Shown: one piece after another, positions 1-8,933 of the stretch
Layout: every line of letters starts with the position of its first letter
How positions within the stretch are numbered: position 1 is the stretch's first letter
Assembly: GCA_030428255.1 (NCBI GenBank)
Contig: JAUIBT010000006.1
Location: 1-64,000 of the forward strand
Length of the DNA: 64,000 nucleotides
Direction: 5' to 3'
Source: Alphaproteobacteria bacterium
GTDB lineage: Bacteria; Pseudomonadota; Alphaproteobacteria; UBA7985; JAUIBT01
The notes under the pieces: generated by a model
Database searches by the model: none
The model's input: only the letters and a program-made list of their open reading frames with translations
What the model was told of the DNA's origin: nothing
Position numbers and translations under genes: made by a program

Positions 1-650
1 TGGGCATCACCTCGGGTGGGACAGCCGTGGGGCCATCGCGCTATGCAGGCTGGCAGATCATTCAGGCCGAAGCCGACGGCTCGAATTACAAGGTCTTGTG
101 GATGAATTCGAGCGGCAGCTACGCCATATGGACCTTGAACAGCTCTGGGGCCTTTGTGAGCAGTGAGCCTGTAGGAAACGTGCAGATCGTCGAAGACACC
201 TTTGGCGCAGACATTGATGGCGACAATGCCATCGGCGTGGCCATGACCACGATAGAGAGCAACCTCAAGGTGACGCTGAAATCCACTCCCAGCCAGTATT
301 TCGTCAATGATGGGAGCGGCGACGTGGGCATCACATCAGGTGGGACAGCCGTGGGGCCATCGCGCTATGCAGGCTGGCAAATCATACAAGCTGAGGTCGA
401 AGGGGCGAACTATAAGGTCCTTTGGAAGAACGTGGATGGCAGCTATGCCATTTGGACCTTGAACAGTTCTGGGGCCTTTGTGGCCAGCGAGCCAGTCAAC
501 GATGTCAAGGCCGTCGAAGCCACCTTTGGCGCAGACATCGACGGCGACAATTCTATCGGTCAGCTTCCTGTCTCGCGGATTTTCGTACTGGAAGAGGACC
601 AGGATCAAGCCTACGCCATCGAGGCGGGCGATCCCTACGGCCTAAGCTGA
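1..650 (+). CDS. Tryptophan-rich repeat protein with calcium-loop motifs, C-terminal fragment
   Basis: The reading frame (codons from base 3) is open at the left edge, so only the C-terminal 215 or so residues are present. Two copies of a unit of about 108 residues are visible, starting at bases 3 and 327. Each holds GWQIIQAE, a YKVLW strand, SYAIWTLNSSGAFV and an aspartate-rich loop of the form DIDGDNxIG. That layout matches the tryptophan-rich domain found at the ends of secreted hemolysin-type calcium-binding and RTX-like proteins, where the DxDGDxxIG loop resembles a calcium-binding loop. The protein ends with an acidic tail (EEDQDQ) and stops at TGA. I infer a secreted or surface repeat protein. 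The domain that decides its function lies outside the window. The family assignment comes from motif resemblance only. Confidence 0.75.
   Translation, partial: GITSGGTAVGPSRYAGWQIIQAEADGSNYKVLWMNSSGSYAIWTLNSSGAFVSSEPVGNVQIVEDTFGADIDGDNAIGVAMTTIESNLKVTLKSTPSQYFVNDGSGDVGITSGGTAVGPSRYAGWQIIQAEVEGANYKVLWKNVDGSYAIWTLNSSGAFVASEPVNDVKAVEATFGADIDGDNSIGQLPVSRIFVLEEDQDQAYAIEAGDPYGLS
3..650 (+). repeat. 324-bp in-frame tandem repeat
   Basis: The unit beginning at base 3 recurs at base 327. The first 50 or so bases of the two copies differ at only two positions, and the protein copies agree over most of their length. The second copy diverges after the calcium-like loop, into the C-terminal tail. The same period probably continues upstream of the window, because the first copy begins at the left edge already in register. 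Confidence 0.8.
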
Positions 651-924
651 GACCAAGCGAGCGAGGGCAGGGTACAAGCAGCGCATTTCGTCATGTACGC
701 CTGCTGTTCGCGCTCGCGCCGACTTCGGGCAGGCGGGTTGCAGCGAAAATTCCTCACTTCTTTCCCAGGCTTGACACATTTTGCGAGCACTTCATTGACC
801 ATAAAAGATCTATAAGCCGGTGGTTTTCGGTCCGTGGTCTGCCCTTTGGTTCCATTTCTGGAGCTTGGCAGTCTACGCGTCGCAGGCGCTGGACCATGAC
901 ATTTAAAAAATTGGGATTTTTCAT

Positions 925-1869
925 ATGATCAAGTCAAAAGCCCTGGTATTTGCGGGCTGCGCGAGCCTTTTGTTCGCGACAGGGTGCGTCAAACCCACCG
1001 CTATCGCCGACGATCCAGCGACACCTGCAAATCGTCTTACTCTTTTGCTGCCACAGAAAGCCCAGAGCGGTTCGGGCGGGGCAACCAAATTCAAACGAAC
1101 GGCCGCAGAGGGCGATGGTGGCTCAGCGCGCACGAACGCTGCAGCAGACGATGGCGACGGCGGTTCTTCCAACCAGACCGCTTCTGCAAACGGAATTCCC
1201 GGCGCCGGTGCCTTCCCCGGACCGAACGGCATGATGATGCCCGCGCCACTGATGGTCCCTATGATGGGCTCACCCATGCCGGGCGCGATGTTGATGCCGC
1301 CCCAAATGCCTCCCATGATGCCGTCACCCATGATGTCGGCTGCCACCCTGAGCAATCCTATGATGGGTACTGGCAGCCCATTTGTGCCAGCAGCACAGGG
1401 CATTGGGCCTAACTCGCCTTTGGCTTCACGAGCGGGTCAGCCGAACTTCAATCGCCAAATGGCAGGCATGCCCCAGGCTGCCAATTATAGTAACGTGCCG
1501 AGCGTCAATTATCCAACCGGCCCAGCACTGACCGCCAATGCTGGCATGCCTTTGGGGTCCTACTCGCAGTTTGTGCGTCCGACGGGCGCGGTTTACCAAA
1601 TCACCGACGTGTCGAACGAACCTGATTTGGCGAGCAACTCCAGCAGCCAGCAGACCATTACGGCGGGCAAAGAAACGCGAGAAAAAGCGCGTGCGACTGG
1701 AGATGTCTTTATGCGTAGCGGTCCTGGCAAGTCCTACCCAACCCAAGGCGTGATCAAACGCGGTGAGGTCGCTCAGGTGCAGTTCTGCGAAGGCAAGTGG
1801 TGCAAGGTTACTGTACAAGGCAAGACGGGTTACTCATCAGCGCGTTTCTTGAACTTCTTCAAGGACTAA
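925..1869 (+). CDS. Met/Pro-rich SH3b-domain lipoprotein
   Basis: This 314-residue protein starts with a lipoprotein signal: MIKSKALVFAGCASLLF followed by the lipobox ATGC, with Cys21 as the predicted lipidation site. Residues 40-95 are low-complexity. Residues 103-147 contain 16 methionines in PMM, MMP and LMP contexts. Residues 255-312 form a bacterial SH3 (SH3b) domain with the RSGPGKSY signature and the Cys pair CEGKWC. SH3b domains usually bind peptidoglycan or proteins in the periplasm. Methionine clusters of this kind occur in some Cu(I)-binding proteins, and the oxidase operon begins about 1.3 kb downstream, but a copper role is only inference. A terminator follows at once, so it is probably a single-gene unit. 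The Shine-Dalgarno sequence is weak. Confidence 0.8.
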   Translation: MIKSKALVFAGCASLLFATGCVKPTAIADDPATPANRLTLLLPQKAQSGSGGATKFKRTAAEGDGGSARTNAAADDGDGGSSNQTASANGIPGAGAFPGPNGMMMPAPLMVPMMGSPMPGAMLMPPQMPPMMPSPMMSAATLSNPMMGTGSPFVPAAQGIGPNSPLASRAGQPNFNRQMAGMPQAANYSNVPSVNYPTGPALTANAGMPLGSYSQFVRPTGAVYQITDVSNEPDLASNSSSQQTITAGKETREKARATGDVFMRSGPGKSYPTQGVIKRGEVAQVQFCEGKWCKVTVQGKTGYSSARFLNFFKD

Positions 1870-2247
1870 GGAGCGCGGTCGCCACTGGCGGTCCAACAAG
1901 ATAGCAAGGGCGTTGCGGCAGGATCATGTTGCAACGCCTTTTCTTTGTTTCGCGGAGGGCCGCTTGCGCCGACTCTAGCCTAGATCGGTCTGGCTTGGCA
2001 GCGAGTGAAGACTGGTAGATCACCGTCCGTCGCCGTTTGATGCGGGGCCGATGCCCTGATTTGCATGCAAATTGCGAGCCCTGCGCCTCCGGTGCGCTTG
2101 CTTTGCTGCCTTGGGTTGACAAAACCGCCGGCGTCGGGCGATTTCAAGTGGTGCAATGGCGACTGTGTGGTGCACGGCGCGGCCTTGATAGCCGTGCCTT
2201 GCGAAACGCGATTGTTCGCCCGGCCAATACGCAGGAGACATCTCACC
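1870..2247. other. Intergenic region between the two SH3b lipoprotein genes
   Basis: This 378-bp stretch holds the terminator at 1909-1950. A TTGACA hexamer at 2116-2121 could be a -35 element for the next gene, but I see no good -10 at the right distance. Longer reading frames here continue into the downstream gene and lack its clear ribosome-binding site. I see no other gene. Confidence 0.5.
1909..1950 (+). terminator. Rho-independent terminator after the Met-rich lipoprotein
   Basis: An 8-bp stem, GGCGTTGC (1909-1916) with GCAACGCC (1931-1938), is followed by a T-rich tract at 1939-1950. It lies 40 bp past the stop codon of the upstream gene. Confidence 0.85.
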
Positions 2248-2811
2248 ATGCCCAGACTCGCTTTCTCACCTCTGGTTCTTCTTTCTGTCTTGAGCCTTGC
2301 GGGCTGCTATGCGCCCACAGCGCCTGTTGAGGTGCCTCAACAGGTCTATGCCGTTCAAACGGTGCAGGTTGATCCCCAGGTGCGCACGATTTCTGTGCCG
2401 ACCACCGTTAGCACGCAAGAATCTCATGTGAGCGCGCGCGTGGACGTGATGATTCGCAAGGGGCCTGGCAAATCCTATCAAGGTTGCGGGCACCTGCCCA
2501 AAGGTCAAACCGCTGAGCTGCTAGATTGCAAGGGCAACTGGTGCAAGATTCGCTACAAGGGACAAGAAGGCTGGAGCCACCAGCGCTACTTGAACTTCCA
2601 TGCCAAGAGGGTCGAAGAGCAGGTGGTGACCCAGCAGGTGGTTGACCCCGGCTATAGCGTTAACTACCTGGTGCCGACCCAGCCTTACTACCGCTACCCG
2701 CAGAGCTATAGCGCGCCGACGACCCCGGTCTATTACCGTCCGATCTCGCTGCCCAAACTGCCCGCTCGCGAGCCCGTGCGCATCGGCGGAGCTTGGTGGG
2801 AGCCGCGCTAG
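2248..2811 (+). CDS. SH3b-domain lipoprotein
   Basis: The protein is 187 residues from the ATG preceded by AGGAGA at 2233-2238. That start gives a clean lipoprotein signal, MPRLAFSPLVLLSVLSLAGC, with Cys20 in the lipobox LAGC; upstream in-frame starts would bury it. Residues 65-120 are an SH3b domain with RKGPGKSY and the Cys pair CKGNWC. These match the corresponding motifs of the lipoprotein gene ending at 1869, so the two are likely paralogues. The C-terminal 60 residues are Tyr/Pro-rich (YYRYPQSYSAP). Its place is the cell envelope, with the lipid anchor at the membrane. The role is unknown; SH3b domains commonly bind wall peptides or partner proteins. Confidence 0.8.
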   Translation: MPRLAFSPLVLLSVLSLAGCYAPTAPVEVPQQVYAVQTVQVDPQVRTISVPTTVSTQESHVSARVDVMIRKGPGKSYQGCGHLPKGQTAELLDCKGNWCKIRYKGQEGWSHQRYLNFHAKRVEEQVVTQQVVDPGYSVNYLVPTQPYYRYPQSYSAPTTPVYYRPISLPKLPAREPVRIGGAWWEPR

Positions 2812-2838
2812 GGATCGAGCGCGCGCGCTGTACTGGTT

Positions 2839-2881
2839 AAGGCGGTGAGCTCTGTGTCTTGCAGAGTTGGCCGCCTTTTTT
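2839..2881 (+). terminator. Rho-independent terminator after the second SH3b lipoprotein
   Basis: AAGGCGG (2839-2845) pairs with CCGCCTT (2871-2877). An inner CTCTG/CAGAG pairing sits within the hairpin, and a T run follows to 2881. It lies 28 bp past the stop codon. Confidence 0.85.
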
Positions 2882-3195
2882 GTGCTCGGATGGAGAAAAT
2901 CGGCCGGTTTCAGGCGAGTCGCAAGCACCAACGTCCAGACCAATGGAAGGGGGAGCAGGCACGCTGCGGCAAAATGGAGCCGTAATGTTACGGGCGAAGA
3001 CTTGCACAAACGCAATTTCCTGGCAGTTATGGTGCTTCTTGGCTCCGCGACCTTTCGCACGCTATCCTATGCCGTGCCAAAAGCTAGATTTGGAGCACCG
3101 AGATACACAATGAAGCCAGCTGGGCTTTGGGGACCGACGCTGCCTCGAGCGCTCTGCGTAGCTTTAGAATAATTGAGCGGGAAAGATTGAGACTC
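2882..3195. other. Region upstream of the cytochrome oxidase operon
   Basis: This 314-bp stretch separates the terminator at 2839-2881 from coxB. Open frames here have no start signal or recognisable motif. It should carry the promoter of the oxidase operon, but I cannot pick out convincing -35/-10 boxes or an FNR-type or RegA-type site. Confidence 0.4.
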
Positions 3196-4128
3196 ATGCG
3201 TAAATGCCTAACCACCTTTGCAACGCTTTTGGCGGCCTTGGTTGTGGCACCTTCGGCCTTCGCGCAAGAAGCAGCCGGAATTGCCAAGCCCTGGGGCCTG
3301 ACCTACCAAGAGGCCGCAAGCCAGGTTTTCCAGGAAATTCAAAATTTCCACGACTTCTACCTTATGCCGGTCATGCTGGGCATCTCAGTATTTGTGATCG
3401 CTTTGATCGGTTACGTGATGATCCGTTTCCGCGAAAAGGCTAACCCTGTGCCCAGCAAGGTGACACACAACCAAGCGCTGGAAGTGGTGTGGACCGCCAT
3501 TCCGGTCTTGATCTTGGTCGTGCTGTCGGTTCCCTCGACTCGTTTGCTGTTCAAACAGCAAGTCACGCCGGCCGATACCAACTTCACGCTGAAGGTGACC
3601 GGTTTCCAGTGGGCCTGGAACTACCAATATCCGGGCATCAAGGGCAAAGACGGCGAAGATATTGCATTTGACGCCTATCTGATCGGTCGCGATGACCCTA
3701 GCGAGCTGACCAATCCCGCGTGGCGCTTGTTGGAGACTGACAACTTCGTTGTGGTGCCGACCGAAACCAACATCCGCATTCAAGTTGCGGCGCGCGACGT
3801 TATTCACTCTTTTGCGATCCCTGCTCTGGGGCTGAAGAAGGACGCCATGCCCGGTCGTTTGAACGAGACTTGGACGCGGATCGAAAAGCCTGGCATCTAC
3901 TTCGGCCAGTGTTCTGAGATCTGTGGCTTGGACCACGGCTATATGCCCATCGCGATCAAGGCCGTTCCTCAAGATCAGTTCAACGCTTGGGTCGCAGCCT
4001 CAGAAGTTGATGCGCCTGCAAACGACGTTGTTGCGACCATCCAGGGCCTGGAGCCCAGTGCGGTGACAATTGACACTGCTGCGCTGACGGCTGACACGTT
4101 GGTCTCTGACCAACCCGTCACGCGCTAA
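3196..4128 (+). CDS. coxB: Cytochrome c oxidase subunit II
   Basis: Subunit II of the aa3-type oxidase accepts electrons from cytochrome c at its CuA centre and passes them to subunit I. The 310-residue protein is read from ATG 3196, which puts the signal peptide (LLAALVVAPSAFAQ) at the very N-terminus; an in-frame start 23 codons upstream is possible but less natural. Two membrane helices follow, at about residues 55-80 and 95-118. The periplasmic cupredoxin domain carries the aromatic patch QWAWNYQYP. CuA ligands are visible as His204 and the motif C239-SEI-C243-GLD-H247-GY-M250, so the centre is intact. It is the first gene of an operon continuing into coxA 30 bp downstream. Confidence 0.97.
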   Translation: MRKCLTTFATLLAALVVAPSAFAQEAAGIAKPWGLTYQEAASQVFQEIQNFHDFYLMPVMLGISVFVIALIGYVMIRFREKANPVPSKVTHNQALEVVWTAIPVLILVVLSVPSTRLLFKQQVTPADTNFTLKVTGFQWAWNYQYPGIKGKDGEDIAFDAYLIGRDDPSELTNPAWRLLETDNFVVVPTETNIRIQVAARDVIHSFAIPALGLKKDAMPGRLNETWTRIEKPGIYFGQCSEICGLDHGYMPIAIKAVPQDQFNAWVAASEVDAPANDVVATIQGLEPSAVTIDTAALTADTLVSDQPVTR

Positions 4129-4158
4129 ACGAAATTTGTGAAAGAGAGGATCTGAGTT

Positions 4159-5787
4159 ATGGCAACAGCGAGTGCTGACCATCACGATCATGATCACGCG
4201 CCAGGCTTTTTCGCGCGCTGGTTCATGTCAACCAACCACAAAGATATCGGAATTTTGTACCTGTGGTACGCCGGTATCATGGGCCTGATTGGCGGCTTTG
4301 TCTCCCTGCTGATGCGCATGGAGTTGCAATACCCCGGCCTGCAAATCATTCAAAACCTGCCGATCGACGCGGCTCCGGGGCACGTGTGGAACGTCCTGAT
4401 TACCGCCCACGGCGTGATCATGGTCTTCTTCTTCGTCATGCCGGCACTGATCGGGGGCTTTGGTAATTACCTGCTGCCGCTGATGATCGGTGCGCCGGAC
4501 ATGGCTTTCCCGCGCCTGAACAACATTTCGTTCTGGTTGCTGGTGCCTTCAATCCTGCTGCTGATCCTGTCTGCAATCGTTGACACCGGTGTTGGTACTG
4601 GCTGGACGGTCTATCCACCGCTGTCGGTGAGTGACCCGAACCATTCCGGCATCGCGATGGATCTGGCGATCTTCTCGCTGCACTTGGCCGGTGCGTCATC
4701 GATCTTGGGTGCGGTGAACTTCATCACAACCATCTTCAACATGCGCGCGCCCGGTATGACCCTGCACCGCATGCCTTTGTTCGCCTGGGCCATGCTGGTC
4801 ACGGCCTTCTTGCTGCTGTTGGCCGTTCCGGTTCTGGGTGGTGGCATCACCATGCTGCTGACCGACCGCAACTTCGGCACCACCTTCTTTGATCCTGCTG
4901 GTGGCGGCGACCCGGTTCTGTTCCAGCACCTGTTCTGGTTCTTTGGCCACCCTGAAGTTTACATCATGATTCTGCCGTCCTTCGGTTTGATATCTCACAT
5001 CATCTCAACCCACTCCAAGAAGCCGATTTTCGGCTACCTGGGCATGGCTTACGCCATGGTTGGTATCGGTGTTGTTGGCTTCGTTGTTTGGGCGCACCAC
5101 ATGTTCACCGTTGGCATGGGTGTTAATGTTGAGTGGTACTTCTTGCTGGCGACCATGGTCATTGCCGTGCCGACTGGCATTAAGATCTTCTCTTGGATTG
5201 CGACCATGTGGGGCGGCTCCATTCGCTTCACCGTGCCGATGCTCTATGCAATCGCGCTGTTGATTTTGTTCACCATCGGCGGCGTGACCGGCGTGGCTTT
5301 GGCAAACGCAACCTTCGATTTCGCTGTTCACGACACTTACTACGTGGTGGCACACTTCCACTACACTCTGTCTATGGGCGCAGTCTTCGGCATCATCGGA
5401 GCCTTCTACCACTGGATCGGTAAGATGTCGGGACGCCAGTATCCCAGCGTGATCTCTCACATCCAGTTCTGGACTTTCTTCATCGGCGTAAACTTGATCT
5501 TCTTCCCGCAGCACTTCTTGGGAATGCAGGGCATGCCGCGCCGCTATCCAGACTACAACGACGCTTATGCAGGTTTCCACTACATCTCGTCTCTTGGCTC
5601 CTACCTGACCTTTGCGTCTGCCATCCTGTTCGTCTTCATCGTGTTCTATACCATCATGTTTGGCCGTCGCGTTGGCGACAACTACTGGGGTGAGGGTGCG
5701 ACCACACTGGAATGGACCGTCAGCTCTCCGCCGCCGTTCCACACCTTCGAAGACCTGCCGGTGATCGAAAAAGATCCGAACCACTAA
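4159..5787 (+). CDS. coxA: Cytochrome c oxidase subunit I
   Basis: This is the catalytic subunit (542 residues, 12 helices expected), which reduces O2 to water and pumps protons. Ligand residues are all present: His84 for heme a, His264 with Tyr268 (GHPEVY) at CuB, His313-His314 at CuB, and His399 (heme a3) and His401 (heme a) in VAHFHYT. Glu266 in the GHPEV motif and the [15 protein letters not shown] segment mark the D-channel, placing it in the A1 class of heme-copper oxidases. The N-terminus has a short His-rich stretch, HHDHDH (residues 8-13). AGAGAGGAT precedes the ATG. It follows coxB by 30 bp and ends in a strong terminator. Confidence 0.98.
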   Translation: MATASADHHDHDHAPGFFARWFMSTNHKDIGILYLWYAGIMGLIGGFVSLLMRMELQYPGLQIIQNLPIDAAPGHVWNVLITAHGVIMVFFFVMPALIGGFGNYLLPLMIGAPDMAFPRLNNISFWLLVPSILLLILSAIVDTGVGTGWTVYPPLSVSDPNHSGIAMDLAIFSLHLAGASSILGAVNFITTIFNMRAPGMTLHRMPLFAWAMLVTAFLLLLAVPVLGGGITMLLTDRNFGTTFFDPAGGGDPVLFQHLFWFFGHPEVYIMILPSFGLISHIISTHSKKPIFGYLGMAYAMVGIGVVGFVVWAHHMFTVGMGVNVEWYFLLATMVIAVPTGIKIFSWIATMWGGSIRFTVPMLYAIALLILFTIGGVTGVALANATFDFAVHDTYYVVAHFHYTLSMGAVFGIIGAFYHWIGKMSGRQYPSVISHIQFWTFFIGVNLIFFPQHFLGMQGMPRRYPDYNDAYAGFHYISSLGSYLTFASAILFVFIVFYTIMFGRRVGDNYWGEGATTLEWTVSSPPPFHTFEDLPVIEKDPNH

Positions 5788-5825
5788 GGTCGAGCGTTAG
5801 GCTGTTCAAAGCCGTGTAGAAGATT

Positions 5826-5860
5826 GGGCCTGCTCTGTGTCGGAGCGGGCCCTTTTCTTT
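5826..5860 (+). terminator. Rho-independent terminator after coxA
   Basis: A 10-bp stem, GGGCCTGCTC (5826-5835) with GAGCGGGCCC (5843-5852), closes a 7-nt loop and is followed by TTTTCTTT. It lies between coxA and ctaB, so the assembly genes either have their own promoter or depend on read-through. Confidence 0.9.
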
Positions 5861-6059
5861 GGTCCAGGCCTGGACAGGGTTAGGAATAGGCTGTGGGCGA
5901 AGGAGACGCTGCGATGATGCGCGCACTTTGCGCTTTGCAGTTGGGGCACTATGTCAGGCCTAGGTGAGACGCGCTCCAAGCGGCCGGTGCAAGGCGCGGG
6001 TAGGGAGCTGGCGCGGCCAGCGGTTCGATGTAACAGCCATGAGGCAAGGGGGACCAGGC

Positions 6060-7040
6060 ATGTCAGTGCTTGATCAGGCTCAAAGCAATTCAGATGAAGG
6101 CGATGCGGGCAGCCAAGCCAGGGCGCACGACGCCTCCGACGCAGGTCCACGCGAGGCCACGGCGCGCGACTACTATCAACTGCTAAAGCCACGCGTCATG
6201 ACACTGGTGGTCTTCACCGGTATCGCTGGTATGTTGGTGGCTCCGGGCTTCTTGCATCCGGTGCTGGCGGTTGTCGGCATTTTGTGCATCGCGGTCAGCG
6301 CGGGCGCGGCGGGTGCCATCAACATGTGGTATGATCGCGATATTGATGCGGTCATGAAGCGGACGGTCAAGCGCCCCATTCCTTCAGGCCGGATCGTTGC
6401 CGACGAAGCGCTTGCGCTTGGCATTTTCTTGTCAATTGCCAGCGTCATGGTCATGGGGCTGGCGACCAATTGGCTCGCGGCTGGGCTGCTGGCAGGGGCC
6501 AACCTGTTCTACGTGGTGATTTACACCATGTGGCTGAAGCGCCGCACGCCGCAAAACATCGTCATTGGTGGCGCCGCTGGTGCATTTCCGCCCATGATTG
6601 GCTGGGCAGCCGTGACCGGCGACGTGACCTGGACCCCCATCGCCATGTTCTTAATCATCTTTTTGTGGACGCCGCCGCACTTCTGGGCGCTGGCTCTGTT
6701 CCACGAGGGCGACTATGGCGCTGCCAAGGTTCCCATGCTGCCCAATGTGGCAGGCGCGCGCGCCACAAAATGGCAGATGCTGATCTATACACTTGTGCTT
6801 TTGCCTGTGTCCATGGTGCCCATGTTCATGGGTGTCAGCTCTTGGTACTACGGCATGACTGCGGGCTTCTTGTCGCTCACCTTCATCGCCATGGCGGTGC
6901 TGGTGTTACAGGCGCCCGACGAGGATCACAGCGCTGCCAAGACCATGTTTCGCTTTTCGCTGCTATATCTGACCGGCATCTTCGCGGCCTTGATGGTCGA
7001 TAAGCTGCTCGCAACCCTGTTCTTACCGGAATTGACCTGA
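6060..7040 (+). CDS. ctaB: Protoheme IX farnesyltransferase (heme O synthase)
   Basis: A UbiA-superfamily integral membrane enzyme that transfers a farnesyl group to heme b to give heme O, the precursor of heme A. The first prenyl-diphosphate/Mg2+ motif is N88-MWY-D92-RDI-D96, followed by KRTVKRPIPSGR; a second conserved loop is HFWALALFHEGDY. About nine membrane helices fit the 326 residues. I start at ATG 6060 because AAGGGGGA lies just upstream; an in-frame ATG seven codons earlier (6039) is an alternative. The N-terminal 40 residues are polar. Its stop is one base before the next start, so it begins the ctaB-orf-ctaG-coxC assembly block. Confidence 0.95.
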   Translation: MSVLDQAQSNSDEGDAGSQARAHDASDAGPREATARDYYQLLKPRVMTLVVFTGIAGMLVAPGFLHPVLAVVGILCIAVSAGAAGAINMWYDRDIDAVMKRTVKRPIPSGRIVADEALALGIFLSIASVMVMGLATNWLAAGLLAGANLFYVVIYTMWLKRRTPQNIVIGGAAGAFPPMIGWAAVTGDVTWTPIAMFLIIFLWTPPHFWALALFHEGDYGAAKVPMLPNVAGARATKWQMLIYTLVLLPVSMVPMFMGVSSWYYGMTAGFLSLTFIAMAVLVLQAPDEDHSAAKTMFRFSLLYLTGIFAALMVDKLLATLFLPELT

Positions 7041-7041
7041 C

Positions 7042-7353
7042 ATGTTGGCTGAAACCTTCGGAATTTCTTTTCTCTACATCAGTGCCGCCGGAGCAGCGGT
7101 GTTGTTTGCGTTTCTTTGCTCCGTTGTCGCGGGGCTAAAGGGACAGAACCGCCTGCTGTGGGCGGCGATTGGCGCGGTGACCTGGTTCATCGGCTTGATC
7201 GTTCTTGCCATGATGCCGATCCAAGGTGGAGAGGCGGGGCCAAAACGCATTCGCCAACAACGATCTTGGGTGATCTTTGGGTTGCTGATTGCTTTTGTCG
7301 TCTTGGTTTATGTCGTGGCCATGGTTCAGATGGGCCAATTGGTGCGTGGTTAG
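7042..7353 (+). CDS. Small three-helix membrane protein of the oxidase operon
   Basis: This 103-residue protein has hydrophobic segments at about residues 8-32, 40-60 and 75-97, joined by a basic loop (PKRIRQQR). It starts one base after the ctaB stop and lies just before ctaG. In many alphaproteobacteria this slot holds CoxF, a short protein usually described with a single helix. This product is longer and more hydrophobic, so I do not give it that name. The genetic position argues for a role in oxidase assembly or stability; nothing in the sequence shows an activity. Confidence 0.75.
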   Translation: MLAETFGISFLYISAAGAAVLFAFLCSVVAGLKGQNRLLWAAIGAVTWFIGLIVLAMMPIQGGEAGPKRIRQQRSWVIFGLLIAFVVLVYVVAMVQMGQLVRG

Positions 7354-7404
7354 GGCCTCTGGCAAAGCTTGGCCGAGGTTGAATTCTTGAAGGACAGATC
7401 GCTT

Positions 7405-7953
7405 ATGACATCAAAAACATGGCTCCCGATCGTGCTGGTTGGCCTTGTCGTTGGTATGCTGGGGCTCTCCTTTGCAGCGGTGCCGCTGTATCGCATCTTT
7501 TGTCAGGTGACCGGATACGGCGGTACGACAGGAGTTGCGGCGGCGGCACCTGGCCATACGGACGAATCACGGCGCATGACGATTCGCTTTGATGCCAACA
7601 CCAACAGCGACCTAGCGTGGCAATTCAAGGCCGCGCAGGCCAGCACAGAGGTGATTGTTGGCGAATCCTCCCTGGCATTCTATGAAGCGACAAATCGCTC
7701 AGACCAAGATACCTGGGGGACTGCTACTTTTAACGTGACGCCGCTAGAAGCTGGAAGCTATTTTGTCAAAACAGATTGCTTCTGCTTCGAGGCGCAAAAA
7801 TTAGCCGCAGGTGAGTCCGTTGACATGCCCGTGGCATTTTATATTGATCCTGAGCTGGAAGACGATCCCTATCTGCAAGACGTGACCACAATCACCTTGT
7901 CCTACACCTTCTTCCCCATTCCCAAAGAGGAGTGGCCGGATGAAGCCCAGTAG
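7405..7953 (+). CDS. ctaG: Cytochrome c oxidase assembly protein CtaG/Cox11
   Basis: CtaG/Cox11 delivers copper to the CuB site of subunit I from the periplasmic side. The 182-residue protein has one N-terminal helix (residues 6-30, [20 protein letters not shown]) ending in the family signature [12 protein letters not shown]. The copper-binding C125-F-C127 (DCFCFEAQ) is intact, and the immunoglobulin-like domain ends in LSYTFFP. I chose ATG 7405 because AAGGA lies 10 bases upstream; a TTG 12 codons earlier is less likely. It lies between the small membrane protein and coxC, as expected. Confidence 0.95.
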   Translation: MTSKTWLPIVLVGLVVGMLGLSFAAVPLYRIFCQVTGYGGTTGVAAAAPGHTDESRRMTIRFDANTNSDLAWQFKAAQASTEVIVGESSLAFYEATNRSDQDTWGTATFNVTPLEAGSYFVKTDCFCFEAQKLAAGESVDMPVAFYIDPELEDDPYLQDVTTITLSYTFFPIPKEEWPDEAQ

Positions 7954-8036
7954 CGCATCGCGACGGTGGGGCTGGCAAGGCACAGAAAAGATACCAACCG
8001 CGGACCCGCTTGATAATGCGGGCCAAAGGAGAGAAC

Positions 8037-8918
8037 ATGAGCGCTAGACACGATTACCACTTGGTGAACCCAAGTCCTTGGCCGATGGTCGGAGCCATCT
8101 CGGCTGGCTTGATGACCTTTGGGGCGGCCAACTTTTTTAATTTGAACAAGAACGGTGAAAGCCTGTGGATGGGCCTGCCCGCTTGGTGGCTCTTGGCCGT
8201 CGGCTTCATCGGCGTGCTGCTGACCATGTTCATGTGGTGGCGCGATGTCATCCGCGAAGCCCACGGCGGCGACCACAAGCCGGTTGTTCAGCTTGGCCTG
8301 CGTTACGGTGTGATCCTGTTCATCATCTCTGAAGTGATGTTCTTCGTGGCCTTCTTTTGGGCTTTCTTTGATTTCAGCCTGTTTCCGCGTGCGGTGACCG
8401 CCATTGCGCCTTTGGTCGGCGACTTCTCGGAAGTGGCTGATATGAACGCGCGTGGCGTTTGGCCACCGGTTGGTATTCACACCTTCGATCCGCTGGGCGT
8501 TCCCTTGCTGAACACCCTGGTGCTGCTGCTGTCTGGTACGACTGTGACCTGGGCGCACCACGCTTTGTTAGAGGGCAACCGCCGCGCCTTCATGTGGGGC
8601 TTGGGCTTGACCGTGATCTTGGGGCTGTCGTTCACCGGACTTCAGGCTTTGGAGTATATCGAAGCAGCGTTTGCTTTCACCGAAGGCGCCTATCCGTCAA
8701 CCTTCTTTATGGCCACCGGTTTTCACGGCGCACACGTGATCATTGGCACCATTTTCTTGGCGGTAAACTGGCTGCGCGGTGCATCGGGCCATTTCACTGA
8801 GAAGCAGCACTTCGGCTTTGAAGCAGCGGCTTGGTACTGGCACTTCGTGGACGTAGTGTGGTTGTTCCTCTACATCGCTGTCTACTGGAACCTCTTCACC
8901 CAGCTTTCAGTCGCGTAG
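8037..8918 (+). CDS. coxC: Cytochrome c oxidase subunit III
   Basis: Subunit III (293 residues, seven helices) stabilises the aa3 oxidase and supports proton uptake into the D-channel. Diagnostic stretches are the N-terminal [10 protein letters not shown], the [15 protein letters not shown] helix, [11 protein letters not shown] and the C-terminal [12 protein letters not shown]. Start ATG 8037 follows AAGGAGA at 8026-8032; a start nine codons upstream lacks such a site. It lies 83 bp after ctaG. Confidence 0.97.
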   Translation: MSARHDYHLVNPSPWPMVGAISAGLMTFGAANFFNLNKNGESLWMGLPAWWLLAVGFIGVLLTMFMWWRDVIREAHGGDHKPVVQLGLRYGVILFIISEVMFFVAFFWAFFDFSLFPRAVTAIAPLVGDFSEVADMNARGVWPPVGIHTFDPLGVPLLNTLVLLLSGTTVTWAHHALLEGNRRAFMWGLGLTVILGLSFTGLQALEYIEAAFAFTEGAYPSTFFMATGFHGAHVIIGTIFLAVNWLRGASGHFTEKQHFGFEAAAWYWHFVDVVWLFLYIAVYWNLFTQLSVA

Positions 8919-8933
8919 AGCAGACGAGGCCTT

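Noticed and set aside
771-816. Sigma70 promoter with TTGACA at 771 and TATAAG at 811
   Set aside because: The spacing of 34 bp is far from the usual 16-18 bp.
422-928. Open frame of 168 codons on the plus strand after the repeat protein
   Set aside because: It overlaps the repeat gene in another phase, is rich in Arg and Trp as frame-shifted high-GC sequence often is, and ends at the next real start.
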